A DNA stretch of 31,886 bases from a virus, in IMG/VR virus record IMGVR_UViG_3300032294_000591, positions 1 through 31,886 of that record; one strand, written 5' to 3'. The notes under the pieces are model-generated. The model was given only the letters and a program-made list of their open reading frames with translations, did not search any database and was not told the origin of the DNA. A program made the position numbers and the translations under genes. Position 1 is the first letter of the stretch; the number at the start of each line of letters is the position of its first letter. This document shows positions 5,285 through 13,640 of this stretch, one piece after another.

Positions 5285-5824
5285 TTATCCAACGATAGTA
5301 GCACCAGTAAATACTGAAGCTAATGCACCAGAGATAACTCTAGCTGGTTCTTGTTCTTGACCTGTGAAGATAAGTTCAAAACCGTTTCTATCGCCTAATG
5401 CTGTACCAGTAGCAGCAGAACCACCACTTAAGTACATACCGTTTACTTGACCTAAGTAATATTGAACATCATTTTGGTCAATAGCGATGATTTGGATAGC
5501 ATCGTTTTGTGATAAGATTTTAACTTGGTTTCTCTTATCTTGGTCATACTTGAAGAATACTGCAGTCAATACTTGTTCAAAAAAGATTGTACCATTCTCG
5601 AAAGATTTGGTAACATTTTGAGATAAGCTTGATGTGTTTCTCTTCAATTCAAAACCATAGATACTTGTTCCAGTAACAGAAGTAGCGCCAGTAATAGCAC
5701 CTGTAGCGTTGTAAGTTAAACCAGTTACTTGACCAGTCGCACCACCAACGATATAGATTTTTTTAATACCACCAATTCCGTCCGAACATCCAAGTGCCAA
5801 TCCTGAAGATATAAAGCAACTCAT
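5285..5824 (-). CDS. Major structural protein, probably tail tube (or capsid decoration)
   Basis: The 179-aa beta-rich protein starts MSCFISSGLALGCSDGIGGI and has a Gly/Thr-rich loop (VGGATGQVTGLTYNATGAIT), a central SSLSQNVTKSFENGTIFFEQ and a C-terminal segment with GDRNGFELIFTGQEQEPARV. An 'MSC...G..l.C.dg.GG' N-terminus is a pattern I associate with an abundant structural protein of Bacteroidetes phages. It lies directly after the capsid gene, bracketed by two hairpins, as expected for a highly expressed virion protein. The tail tube is the best guess, because no other gene fits that role; a capsid decoration protein is the alternative. Confidence 0.6.
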   Translation of the reverse strand: MSCFISSGLALGCSDGIGGIKKIYIVGGATGQVTGLTYNATGAITGATSVTGTSIYGFELKRNTSSLSQNVTKSFENGTIFFEQVLTAVFFKYDQDKRNQVKILSQNDAIQIIAIDQNDVQYYLGQVNGMYLSGGSAATGTALGDRNGFELIFTGQEQEPARVISGALASVFTGATIVG

Positions 5825-5859
5825 AATATTTTATAATTTAATTGTTTTCGTTTATTAAT

Positions 5860-5880
5860 AAGCGGGCCTTTCACCCGCTT
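5860..5880 (-). terminator. Hairpin between major capsid and tube genes
   Basis: AAGCGGG (5860-5866) pairs with CCCGCTT (5874-5880). On the minus strand only a weak A/T run (CTTATTAATAAA) follows, so this is likely a partial terminator or mRNA 3'-end stabiliser that tunes capsid against tube expression. On the plus strand a better T run (TTTGGTTTTT) follows and could stop antisense transcription. Confidence 0.55.
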
Positions 5881-5895
5881 TGGTTTTTAGTTATA

Positions 5896-6861
5896 TTACA
5901 CTAAGTTGTTTGTAGCGAAATATGCTGTGCTACCGAACAATGCGATTTGCGCACCGTAGTTGTAGTTAGCACGGAAACGTACTTCATTGAAGTCTTTAGA
6001 GTACCAAACTTCCATTGACTCGTGGTCAGACAATAAGTCGAAACCAACGATTGTGTAAGCTTTTGGTCCAATAACAACTTGGTTAGAACCAGCTAAACCG
6101 ATAGTTGGAACCACCTTAACGTTTGTGTTAGGATGCATAGCTTCCATATTACCGTTAATTTCAGTTGAACCAATGTAGTTAGTGAAGAAGTTAGCACGAG
6201 TTAATGCTTGTACATACAAACGGAAGTTTGCATAAGACATATACACAACTAAGTCTTCTCTTGACATAGCGTCATCAGAAAGAACGTTGATTAATTTGTC
6301 AACCTCAGTGATTGGGTTACCAGATACACCGTAAGCTGCAGAACTTGAGAAAGTTACACCACTTGAGTTAGCAACACCAGTTGTACCAGTAGAGATTAAT
6401 GATTTGAAACCATTGAAGCAATCTCCACCACCTGTAGTAGCTTGCCATAATTTTTGTTCAATTCTTTGTTGAATTTGTTTAACTTTTAAATCAGCAATGA
6501 TATTTTCAAATGGAACTGAAGTTTCAGTCTCACCTGGTTGTAATAACATTGATTGATAAGTTGGATATAAATCATCAGGACATAATGATTCGTTTACTCT
6601 TTCAGGACATACAGTGATGCTTCTTTGAGTAAAAGTCGTTGTTCCAGATGCATTCCATCCACAAGCACCAGCTTGGAAAGCAGGCGCAGAATCCAACAAG
6701 TTTAATTGTTGAGTTCCTTTGATACCAAGACGTACAGTTGCGTACTTTGGAGTTGTAGCACCAATTAATGCCTTTGCCAACAATTCGCCTCCCAGCTGGT
6801 CTGTGAAGCCAGTTATTGAAGACACAACGTAGCTAAAATTTTCTTTTGATAAATTTTTCAT
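5896..6861 (-). CDS. Major capsid protein
   Basis: The 321-aa protein starts MKNLSKENFSYVVSSITGFT and continues with GGELLAKALIGATTPKYATV, an HK97-like arrangement of N-terminal helix, extended loop (about 90-130) and a beta-rich spine/A domain (NTNVKVVPTIGLAGSNQVVI). It ends with SMEVWYSKDFNEVRFRANYN, resembling the closing strands of HK97-fold capsid proteins from Bacteroidetes phages. No separate cleaved delta domain is obvious, which fits with a dedicated scaffold gene just upstream. Position after protease and scaffold supports the call. Confidence 0.85.
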   Translation of the reverse strand: MKNLSKENFSYVVSSITGFTDQLGGELLAKALIGATTPKYATVRLGIKGTQQLNLLDSAPAFQAGACGWNASGTTTFTQRSITVCPERVNESLCPDDLYPTYQSMLLQPGETETSVPFENIIADLKVKQIQQRIEQKLWQATTGGGDCFNGFKSLISTGTTGVANSSGVTFSSSAAYGVSGNPITEVDKLINVLSDDAMSREDLVVYMSYANFRLYVQALTRANFFTNYIGSTEINGNMEAMHPNTNVKVVPTIGLAGSNQVVIGPKAYTIVGFDLLSDHESMEVWYSKDFNEVRFRANYNYGAQIALFGSTAYFATNNLV

Positions 6862-6880
6862 TTTTAATAATATTTTATTT

Positions 6881-7624
6881 TTATTTGTTGTTATTTCTTA
6901 ATCTCATAATTCCAGCGACAATATCGTCCTGTCCACCTGAGTTAATTTTATTAAAGTCTGTTTTACCATCAGCTATCTTTTTTGCTGCTGGTTCTTTTTT
7001 GAATGCTTCAAAGTTTTGTTCAACAGAAGACATTTTCTTCTCCATTGAGGCCATCTTTTCTGACATTCTTTTGATAAATTCTTTTAGCATATCCATCAAT
7101 TCAACTTGTTCAGGAACACCTACTTGGTCATCCACTGCTGGAACCACTTGTTCGGCTTCTACTTCTTCCATTTCTGGCATTTCAATTTTAACAATAACAC
7201 CATCTTTGGTTTCTACCTTACTACCATCTTCCAGTTCGTGAACTGCATCTGGTGCTGGTACTTCACCTTCTTGGGTTACTACTACTACTTTTGCGCCTTC
7301 TACTAAAGAATCTCCTTCAACTTTGATTTGAGTACCGTCTGCTAATTTTGCGTCCAAGAAAATTTCTTTAACTGCAACTAATTTACCGTCTTTAACTTCG
7401 ATTTCGAAGTTTTCTTTTAAACGAAATATTCCATCTTCTAAAGCAACTTGTTCAAACGTATCATTAATTTTGGTGATACTCTCACCTACTTTTAATTCTT
7501 TTGCTTGAAGTATTGTCTCATCTTGTAATTTGAAAGATGCTAGAACAGTTTCGTCAGACATAAAACCGAATTGCTTCATTAAATTTTTAATCTCTTGAAT
7601 AGCTTTTTTGCTGTTTGTTGACAT
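6881..7624 (-). CDS. Capsid scaffolding protein (putative)
   Basis: The 247-aa protein is very acidic. After a helical N-terminus (MSTNSKKAIQEIKNLMKQFG) come repeating short beta units rich in Asp, Gly and Glu (about 75-145; for example LADGTQIKVEGDSLVEGAKV and LEDGSKVETKDGVIVKIEMP). A coiled coil follows (about 175-215; FIKRMSEKMASMEKKMSSVE), then a C-terminal tail ending MRLRNNNK. Low complexity, high charge, a C-terminal coiled coil and a position between prohead protease and capsid all fit a scaffold. No sequence family proves it. Confidence 0.65.
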   Translation of the reverse strand: MSTNSKKAIQEIKNLMKQFGFMSDETVLASFKLQDETILQAKELKVGESITKINDTFEQVALEDGIFRLKENFEIEVKDGKLVAVKEIFLDAKLADGTQIKVEGDSLVEGAKVVVVTQEGEVPAPDAVHELEDGSKVETKDGVIVKIEMPEMEEVEAEQVVPAVDDQVGVPEQVELMDMLKEFIKRMSEKMASMEKKMSSVEQNFEAFKKEPAAKKIADGKTDFNKINSGGQDDIVAGIMRLRNNNK

Positions 7625-7661
7625 AATTCTATTTTTATTTTATTGAGTTTATTTATAGTCT

Positions 7662-7698
7662 CTATTAGTAAATATATAAATCCGTATTTATTTCCAAA
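7662..7698 (-). promoter_or_regulatory. Candidate promoter for scaffold and capsid genes
   Basis: Minus strand: TTTG (7698-7695), an 18-base spacer and TATATTTA (7676-7669), 7 of 8 matches to TAnnTTTG. It would start near 7662, 38 bases before the scaffold ATG. The -7 box is identical to that of the candidate at 31205-31242. The TTTG sits one base after the stop of the 48-aa gene. Confidence 0.5.
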
Positions 7699-7845
7699 TT
7701 ACGTTATTGAGAACTTAACAATTTTATCGTTGTGTTCTGATTGAAGGTTATAAATCGTTGCTTCAAGTTCACTTATATCGTTAATTCTAACCGACTCAGG
7801 TTTACCTGATGATGGGTTTTCCCATTCGATTGCGTATATATACAT
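7699..7845 (-). CDS. Small protein, 48 aa, coupled to the protease gene
   Basis: The ATG at 7845-7843 overlaps the stop of the 636-aa gene (TAATG), so the two are translationally coupled. The product (MYIYAIEWENPSSGKPESVR... ending KIVKFSIT) looks like a small alpha/beta fold: a strand with aromatic residues, a turn and an amphipathic helix (ISELEATIYNLQ). No known motif. Tiny proteins at this place between protease and scaffold may be capsid accessory factors, which is inference from position only. Confidence 0.6.
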   Translation of the reverse strand: MYIYAIEWENPSSGKPESVRINDISELEATIYNLQSEHNDKIVKFSIT

Positions 7846-9755
7846 TAGTCTTTTATGTTACTTAAAATTTTAGCCACTTGTTGTAGGAACATTTCTTCTT
7901 TTGCAAACTTTGCTATCTCCTCAAAATAACCAGATACACTGAAGCCTTTCAATTCGCCAGCCTTTATCTTATTCCATACGTTGTCATTTCTCACCTTCAT
8001 TGCAACGAACCAGGTACCGATTGGAAGGTCAGCATATCCGTATTTGTTTGCTTTATCTTCATCATATTCTTTAATCCAAGACTCATAAACGTAAACGTCT
8101 TGAATAGCTTTACCATTATGCATCTCATCATTATTGTCAAGATACTTGTTACGCATATACTTTTCAGCAATCAATTTAATTGTCTCTGCTGAGAAGAATA
8201 CATAGTATGGGTTACCATCAACATCCTTACGGAATATCTTTAAGTCTGGTATCATAGCTGGCCCAATAACAATTCTCTTTTCATCATCAGCTTGGAATTG
8301 TTGCTTAGACATATTAGTCTTGTTTAATTCTTCCAATTTGTTTTGTGCCCACTCAATACCGGCTGTTCCACCCCAAGCATCCCACATAAGACCACCACAT
8401 CCTTCTGAATATGGTACATCTTTATTCTGTGCGTGTCTAGCAAATGAAGCCATTCTTGATATGGTTTCCTCTGATATTGGTTCTCCTTTAGCCAATTGAT
8501 TAGCACGCGCTTTACCAACTGGTGTACCACAAGAACCCCACCCATTTTTCTCAGCCCAATCCAATGCGCGTTTAGCAGCATTTTTAGCCGATTCTGGATA
8601 GTCTGTGTATGACTCGAACCCAATCTTCTTTCTTTTCTTTTTAGGGTAAATTCCGGGGTCTGTGTAGCCAACAATGCTACCTACATCATAACCCATATCT
8701 TCTTTAAGATAAGACGCAATCTTTTCTATGTGTCCATCCATATATGATACATCGTGTATCATCCCACTCTCTTCGTCTATCTCGTGGATAATATCTTTAA
8801 AATCATCAACCAGGATAACTGCTTCTTCATATTGATGTTGTGTTGCAGCTTCTGCTTTGAGTACTTCAGACTCAATTCTAAACACGTTGTCAGCCACTTG
8901 TGCTGCACTTCTAATCATACCTATTGTATCATCATCATTATCCATTGATATTAGGTGTTCAAAGGTTGCTTGTGCACCAGGACATATTTGGAAGAACCTT
9001 GTATGGTATCCATATACGTTTACATTAGGTGCAACTATTTCCATCTTTTGTTTTGCTAATCCTAGGTTTCTAATGGTTGATGGGCTTGGATTATTTAATG
9101 TTCTTTCTGTAACGGTCTCTGGTTGTGGATAACCTAATATGTCAAACTCACCACCTAAATCAGTTGGGAATATACCATCTGATAATATTTTACCTTTGTT
9201 AACTGACGCCTTATTTACAATTGTAGCATCTTTTCTATAACGGATTTTACCCCAGATATGTCTACAATTGTAACCACCACGCCATACTAATGCAGAAGAA
9301 CCTTCGTCATTTCTCAATGCTTCCATCTCTTCAACACGCCACACGTAATTCTTATTAATTAAATTAGAACAAAACTCTCTTGTTGTAGGTATAATAGCTG
9401 CTTGGCTGATATTGGGTCTAAGCATATATTTGTATCTAACAAGAAACTCAGGGTCGTCCCATTCAGAATCAGCATTGGGATTGGTAGCAAATTTATTCTT
9501 ACCATCCATAAATTCAATAGCATCAATTACATAACCTTGGTCAAATAATGTTTGTTCGTCCTCAGCTTTATCGATAAGCATTTGAACATACTTTCCATCT
9601 TCACCATCAGGGATATGAAATTCGTGCGATTTTTGTTTATTGAAAGCAATCCAGTTAACTTCGATCGCTGGTTCATCAACCAGCGATATTTGGTCTACAC
9701 CAGATATTTCATCATCATCTTCTATTTTCAGTTCAAATATTTTATCTTTTCTCAT
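7845..9755 (-). CDS. Head morphogenesis / XkdF-like prohead protease fusion protein
   Basis: The 636-aa protein has several modules. The N-terminus (about 1-175) ends in TTREFCSNLINKNYVWRVEE and a Cys-His motif, WRGGYNCRHIW, resembling regions of phage head-morphogenesis proteins. The middle (about 385-475) has NAAKRALDWAEKNGWGSCGT, ISRMASFARHAQNKDVPYSE and CGGLMWDAWGGTAGIEWAQN, a domain I know only from phage head proteins. The C-terminus (about 495-620) matches the XkdF-like serine protease pattern: MHNGKAI, VYESWIKEYDED, LPIGTWFVAMKV and GELKGFSVSGYFEE. The His and the Ser of GFSVSG are the likely catalytic residues. It lies immediately upstream of scaffold and capsid genes, and its leader has the AAATTTATATTT motif. 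Confidence 0.75.
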   Translation of the reverse strand: MRKDKIFELKIEDDDEISGVDQISLVDEPAIEVNWIAFNKQKSHEFHIPDGEDGKYVQMLIDKAEDEQTLFDQGYVIDAIEFMDGKNKFATNPNADSEWDDPEFLVRYKYMLRPNISQAAIIPTTREFCSNLINKNYVWRVEEMEALRNDEGSSALVWRGGYNCRHIWGKIRYRKDATIVNKASVNKGKILSDGIFPTDLGGEFDILGYPQPETVTERTLNNPSPSTIRNLGLAKQKMEIVAPNVNVYGYHTRFFQICPGAQATFEHLISMDNDDDTIGMIRSAAQVADNVFRIESEVLKAEAATQHQYEEAVILVDDFKDIIHEIDEESGMIHDVSYMDGHIEKIASYLKEDMGYDVGSIVGYTDPGIYPKKKRKKIGFESYTDYPESAKNAAKRALDWAEKNGWGSCGTPVGKARANQLAKGEPISEETISRMASFARHAQNKDVPYSEGCGGLMWDAWGGTAGIEWAQNKLEELNKTNMSKQQFQADDEKRIVIGPAMIPDLKIFRKDVDGNPYYVFFSAETIKLIAEKYMRNKYLDNNDEMHNGKAIQDVYVYESWIKEYDEDKANKYGYADLPIGTWFVAMKVRNDNVWNKIKAGELKGFSVSGYFEEIAKFAKEEMFLQQVAKILSNIKD

Positions 9756-9784
9756 ACTATTAAATATAAATTTTTGTTAACAGA

Positions 9785-9913
9785 TTATCTACCCTGTCCA
9801 CGGTATTTCTTAGGCTTCTGACTTTTTGGTCCATATGACTTTTTACCATTAGGTTGACTCTTACGTTTTCCGAAGCTAATTTTCTTTACTGATTGTGATT
9901 TTCCTTTTGCCAT
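9785..9913 (-). CDS. Tiny highly basic protein, 42 aa
   Basis: The frame from the ATG at 9913 starts 1 base after the tape-measure stop codon and encodes MAKGKSQSVKKISFGKRKSQ...RGQGR. It has 12 Lys and 3 Arg in 42 residues and no Asp or Glu at all, with Ser, Gly, Gln and Pro between the basic residues, so it must be disordered and strongly nucleic-acid-binding. It is encoded between tape measure and prohead protease, so an internal head protein, a DNA condenser or an RNA-binding assembly factor is plausible. None is proven. A spurious frame is unlikely given its tight fit between the two genes and its composition. Confidence 0.6.
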   Translation of the reverse strand: MAKGKSQSVKKISFGKRKSQPNGKKSYGPKSQKPKKYRGQGR

Positions 9914-9914
9914 A

Positions 9915-12314
9915 TTATAATGTTGATAGGTCCTTTAACCTAGCTTGTTTTTGTTGTGCTGATGTTAATTCGTTTTCAACAACATAAGTCTTCATAATCA
10001 TAGGTTGTTGACTTACTGCTGGTTGATTTACTGCTGGTGCATCTGGTCTTGCCCCACCAACTGCGTTACTAGAGAATGATGTTCCTCCACCCATTTGGTT
10101 CATCATTGATAACATAGGTGCAAACATTGATACTGCGCCTCTTGTCATAACTGCTTCACCACCTTCTGCTTCAATCATTACACCACCTTGTGCGTGTCTT
10201 GGTCCATTAATCATACCACCATCAGCATAGTTTTTACCAAGGTTTGCTGCGCTTGAACCAGAACCACTACCACCACCACTACCACCTTCAAATGTAGTAG
10301 AGTTAATTTTATTGATTTGTTGTCCTGTTTGGAACGCAACAATACCAATTCTTATAGTTTTTAAGATACCATCTAAAATAACGTTACCTACTGCTGGTGC
10401 TGCCAATATATTAATAATTGCCGATGCTGCACTCATAAGTGCTGATGCTTTTTGAAGTTTCTTTCTTTTTTCAAACGCATCCTTACTTGTTTTTGCTTCT
10501 TCATCATAGCTACTTGCTAATGCATTAGTAAAATTACCAATCTCCCCAATGATTTGACCAATCTGTTGTGCCTTTTGATTAACTTCATTTCTTCTTAAAT
10601 CCTCACGTAACTTAGCATATTTTTCCTCAATTGCGGTTTTCATTGCTTCAGTTAATTCAACACTCTCTAATTCTCTTTGTTGTGCTGCATTTAATATAGC
10701 TAATTGATTAGCCCAATATTCTTCTGTACCTTGTCTCAAGGCTTCGCCTTTGATCTGAAGGAACCTTAATTCATCATCAAGCTTCTTTAATCTCTTATCC
10801 TCATCTTCTTTAGCTTTATCGTCATCAATCTTTTTAAGGTCATTATTTAAAGCAATTGTGGCGTTTTTAATTGCTGTATTATATTGTTCTTCACTGATTA
10901 ATTTGTCCGCTAATGCTTTGTCTAAATCCTTTTTGGTTTCATCAAAACCTTTTTGTCTTTCTGCTTTTGCTTTAAGTTGAGTATCAGCAATTGCGCTAAC
11001 CTCAATATCCCTAAGCTTTTCGGTAAATTCTCTTACTTTTTCTAATCTCTCTTCTTCCTTCTTCTTATCCTCATCGTCACGTTTTATCTTTAAATCGTCT
11101 GCTTTTGCATTATACTTCATTGTAACCTGTGCAAGCAATTGATTTTTCTTCTCTTGTGAAATTAATAACTCATTAATCTTGGCTTCCTCATCAGCTTTTT
11201 GATTTAATAATTCTTGGTCTTGACGTTTTCTCTCATCTTTTATTGCAAGCGCCGCGTTCTCTTGTTGCAAATCCAATAGCATATCAGCAGCTGTTTTTCT
11301 ATCTGCAGCTACCTTTTGTTGATGTGCTTGTTGTGATTGTAATAATTTTTCTTGTGCTTGTTCTTGTTGTTTACGTTCTTCAGCTACATTATTATAACCT
11401 AAAACTAAATAAGCACTATATGCATCTTTTCTCGCTTTTACCTTATCATCTAAATCTTTTTGAAGTTTTTTCTTGTCTTCTTGACTAGCGGCTGCATATT
11501 TTTTATTAAATTCTTTTACCGCTTGAACTTCAGCATCATAAGCAAGAGTATAATCGTTATATGATTGTTTTAATGTGGCATCTCTAATTTCTTTTTCAGA
11601 CTTGCCAGCAGCTTTCATTGCAGCAATTGTTTCAGCGTTTCTACGTTTTACAGATGCTTTATTTAATTCTAATAATTCATTTTGACTTTCAAGTTCACGA
11701 TTTAATCTATCTGTTGCAGCTGCTGCCTCATCTTCGCCAGTAGCCATATCATATAATGCACTAGCTGCCAAGCCTAATAATACAACTAAGGCACCGATAC
11801 CAGTTGCAGTCAACGCTGCAGCAAATGCCCTAGCACCCGTAGCAGCAGCTTGTTCACCAACACCAACAGCCACAAATGACTTAGCTAACGCATTGTTTAA
11901 TACAGTATATATTTTAGTAATACCACTAGCTTTACCTATATTTGAAGCAATATCTTTAAAGTCATTTAAGGTCTCACCTAATTGGAACTTTAAGTCTTTG
12001 AATGAGAATGATGTGAATAGTTTTAAGCTACCAATTGCACTATCAACAGTACCAGCAAACGCACCAACAGGACCAGGTAGTAATGACAAACTACCAAACA
12101 AGTCTCTTGACTTAGCGGTAGTAGTCTCCATTCTATCTCTTACATCACCTAACTTGGTAGATAGTAATTCAAATTCCTTGGTACCCTCTTTGGTCCTATT
12201 TAACTCTTTGGTTAATTCTCTAAATTGTTGCTTTAAGTTCAACGTAGCATCTACTGCTACATCAATCGGTTTACCATCAACATCGAGAACTATCTCAATT
12301 TTTTTCTTAGCCAT
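9915..12314 (-). CDS. Tail tape measure protein
   Basis: The 799-aa protein has an N-terminal coiled coil (about 25-70), a hydrophobic membrane-like segment (about 163-188, TATGIGALVVLLGLAASALY), and a very long charged coiled-coil rod (about 195-615) full of Lys, Glu, Asp and Gln. A second hydrophobic stretch follows (about 623-660), then a Gly/Ser linker and the C-terminal sequence YADGGMINGPRHAQGGVMIE, AEGGEAVMTRGAVSM, which is characteristic of siphophage tape measures. It sets tail length: at about 0.15 nm per residue, roughly 120 nm. The hydrophobic parts probably insert into the host membrane during DNA entry. No lysozyme or peptidase domain is evident. Confidence 0.9.
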   Translation of the reverse strand: MAKKKIEIVLDVDGKPIDVAVDATLNLKQQFRELTKELNRTKEGTKEFELLSTKLGDVRDRMETTTAKSRDLFGSLSLLPGPVGAFAGTVDSAIGSLKLFTSFSFKDLKFQLGETLNDFKDIASNIGKASGITKIYTVLNNALAKSFVAVGVGEQAAATGARAFAAALTATGIGALVVLLGLAASALYDMATGEDEAAAATDRLNRELESQNELLELNKASVKRRNAETIAAMKAAGKSEKEIRDATLKQSYNDYTLAYDAEVQAVKEFNKKYAAASQEDKKKLQKDLDDKVKARKDAYSAYLVLGYNNVAEERKQQEQAQEKLLQSQQAHQQKVAADRKTAADMLLDLQQENAALAIKDERKRQDQELLNQKADEEAKINELLISQEKKNQLLAQVTMKYNAKADDLKIKRDDEDKKKEEERLEKVREFTEKLRDIEVSAIADTQLKAKAERQKGFDETKKDLDKALADKLISEEQYNTAIKNATIALNNDLKKIDDDKAKEDEDKRLKKLDDELRFLQIKGEALRQGTEEYWANQLAILNAAQQRELESVELTEAMKTAIEEKYAKLREDLRRNEVNQKAQQIGQIIGEIGNFTNALASSYDEEAKTSKDAFEKRKKLQKASALMSAASAIINILAAPAVGNVILDGILKTIRIGIVAFQTGQQINKINSTTFEGGSGGGSGSGSSAANLGKNYADGGMINGPRHAQGGVMIEAEGGEAVMTRGAVSMFAPMLSMMNQMGGGTSFSSNAVGGARPDAPAVNQPAVSQQPMIMKTYVVENELTSAQQKQARLKDLSTL

Positions 12315-12318
12315 AATA

Positions 12319-12522
12319 TTATACGTTTAAACTTTCAACCATTTGGTTTAAAAATGCTTTGTGTAGTAATTCTTTGTTCCCCTTAAGTAAATTAAACTGT
12401 GGAACAGGAATTTCAACATTGGCAAGTTCTTCTTTTTTATCAATCATTTGTTGTTTATAATCAGTTAAACTAACGTCTGATAAATTTAATTTTGTTTCGT
12501 CTATATATATATCTATATTCAT
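12319..12522 (-). CDS. Small protein upstream of tape measure, 67 aa
   Basis: The product (MNIDIYIDETKLNLSDVSLT...FLNQMVESLNV) begins with a short beta strand and continues as amphipathic helix. It is unknown to me. It ends 4 bases before the tape-measure start. In canonical siphophages tail assembly chaperones sit here, but this protein is short and shows no frameshift, while a better chaperone candidate lies at 25071-25897. It may be a tape-measure partner or a small tail-tip component. Confidence 0.65.
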   Translation of the reverse strand: MNIDIYIDETKLNLSDVSLTDYKQQMIDKKEELANVEIPVPQFNLLKGNKELLHKAFLNQMVESLNV

Positions 12523-12534
12523 AATTTATATTGT

Positions 12535-13602
12535 TTAACATTGTACTGATGAAAATGCTGTTATTTGTCCTGTTGATGAATTAACATCCCAATTCGCACC
12601 ATTCATAAATACATTTGTAAATCCAGTTAATGGTGTTGGTCCTGATGTACTAACATATACAAAACATCCAATACCAAATGAACCAGGGGCACAATCTGAG
12701 TAGAATGTTCTAGAATTTATACCAGCATCATTACAAGCATCTGCAACACTATTACCTCTACCAGAGTTATCATATTGACTTAAACCACCTGGTAATGTCG
12801 CTGTAGGAGTTGGGGTTGGAGTTGGTGTTACACAAGTTCCACCACATTGTGTTCCTTGACCTGTGATTGTAAATTCAGCCAAATTAGCAAATGGGAAACC
12901 ATAAGTAACTGAATTTTGTTGGATACATTCTGGAATAATTTTATTACCTGTAGTTGTATATTCGTGGTATTGTTGTGTACCATTACACAATGTCCATTTA
13001 ACCCAACCAGTATCAGTTACATTCAATGTTACACCAGATACACAACATATTCCTGACGTTGCTGTTGGTGTTGGCGTAGGTGTAGCCGGTAACGGTGTCG
13101 CTGTTGGGGTTGGTGTTGGAGGTGTAATTGAACTAATTGTCAATTGAAGACATACTGGGAATATACATCTATGACCAATAAATCTCATTTCAAAATAATA
13201 CGTTCCATTAGTAAAAGAAGTTACACCCATTTGTGATGGGGTAATGGTAAAAGTAGAACCTGTTTCACTAAATGTAGTTGCACTTATATTTCCATTACCT
13301 CTACTTTGAACTAACCTCCAAGGCTTATAATAGCTTTGACCAGGAACAATACAATGTATTGAATATATAGCTAAAAGATTACTATTTCTAATAAACGGTT
13401 CAGCATTATTTAAAGCCCAGGTTGTATTATGCGTAAAGGTAATTCCTGTTGATGTTACCGTTGTTGCACTGAAATTAGTTACCGTTCCTGATACACAATT
13501 ATTGTTTATATCGTGTACAATCTCAACATCATATTCAGCAACATTATCATTTGGATAAATGAAATTTTCGTTTATTATCTGCTTTATATATTTCCTTCCC
13601 AT
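12535..13602 (-). CDS. Modular receptor-binding / tail-tip accessory protein with Pro-Thr linkers
   Basis: The 355-aa protein has an N-terminal beta-rich domain (about 1-158), then a Pro/Thr linker (about 160-182, PTPTPTATPLPATPTPTPTA), a Cys-rich beta domain (about 184-258, starting GICCVSG), a second linker (about 260-270) and a C-terminal domain (about 273-355; NSVADACNDAGINSR, FGIGCFVYVSTSGPTPLTGF, ending in Cys). Disulfide-prone small domains on Pro/Thr stalks are typical of exposed receptor-binding proteins. The linkers match those of the neighbouring 1592-aa protein in sequence, suggesting shared or recombined modules. Start at 13602 has the leader TATATTTATTAATATG. Confidence 0.65.
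   Translation of the reverse strand: MGRKYIKQIINENFIYPNDNVAEYDVEIVHDINNNCVSGTVTNFSATTVTSTGITFTHNTTWALNNAEPFIRNSNLLAIYSIHCIVPGQSYYKPWRLVQSRGNGNISATTFSETGSTFTITPSQMGVTSFTNGTYYFEMRFIGHRCIFPVCLQLTISSITPPTPTPTATPLPATPTPTPTATSGICCVSGVTLNVTDTGWVKWTLCNGTQQYHEYTTTGNKIIPECIQQNSVTYGFPFANLAEFTITGQGTQCGGTCVTPTPTPTPTATLPGGLSQYDNSGRGNSVADACNDAGINSRTFYSDCAPGSFGIGCFVYVSTSGPTPLTGFTNVFMNGANWDVNSSTGQITAFSSVQC
12799..12832. repeat. Pro/Thr-linker microrepeat (copy a)
   Basis: Plus strand: degenerate GGTGTTGGAGTT-type hexamer units encoding alternating Thr-Pro on the minus strand, in the 355-aa protein. Confidence 0.8.
13055..13124. repeat. Pro/Thr-linker microrepeat (copy b)
   Basis: A second run of GGTGTTGG-like units in the 355-aa gene. 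Unit length is six bases, so slippage would keep the frame and only change stalk length. Confidence 0.8.
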
Positions 13603-13640
13603 ATTAATAAATATATTTTATTTCTTGTTTAAATTTCAAA

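Noticed and set aside
4798-5304. Longer 168-aa version of the 121-aa protein
   Set aside because: The extra N-terminus reads through the strong 5207-5234 terminator and overlaps the upstream gene.
11243-12330. Plus-strand frames across the tape-measure gene
   Set aside because: They are antisense shadows of the coiled-coil coding sequence, hydrophobic by composition and without leaders.
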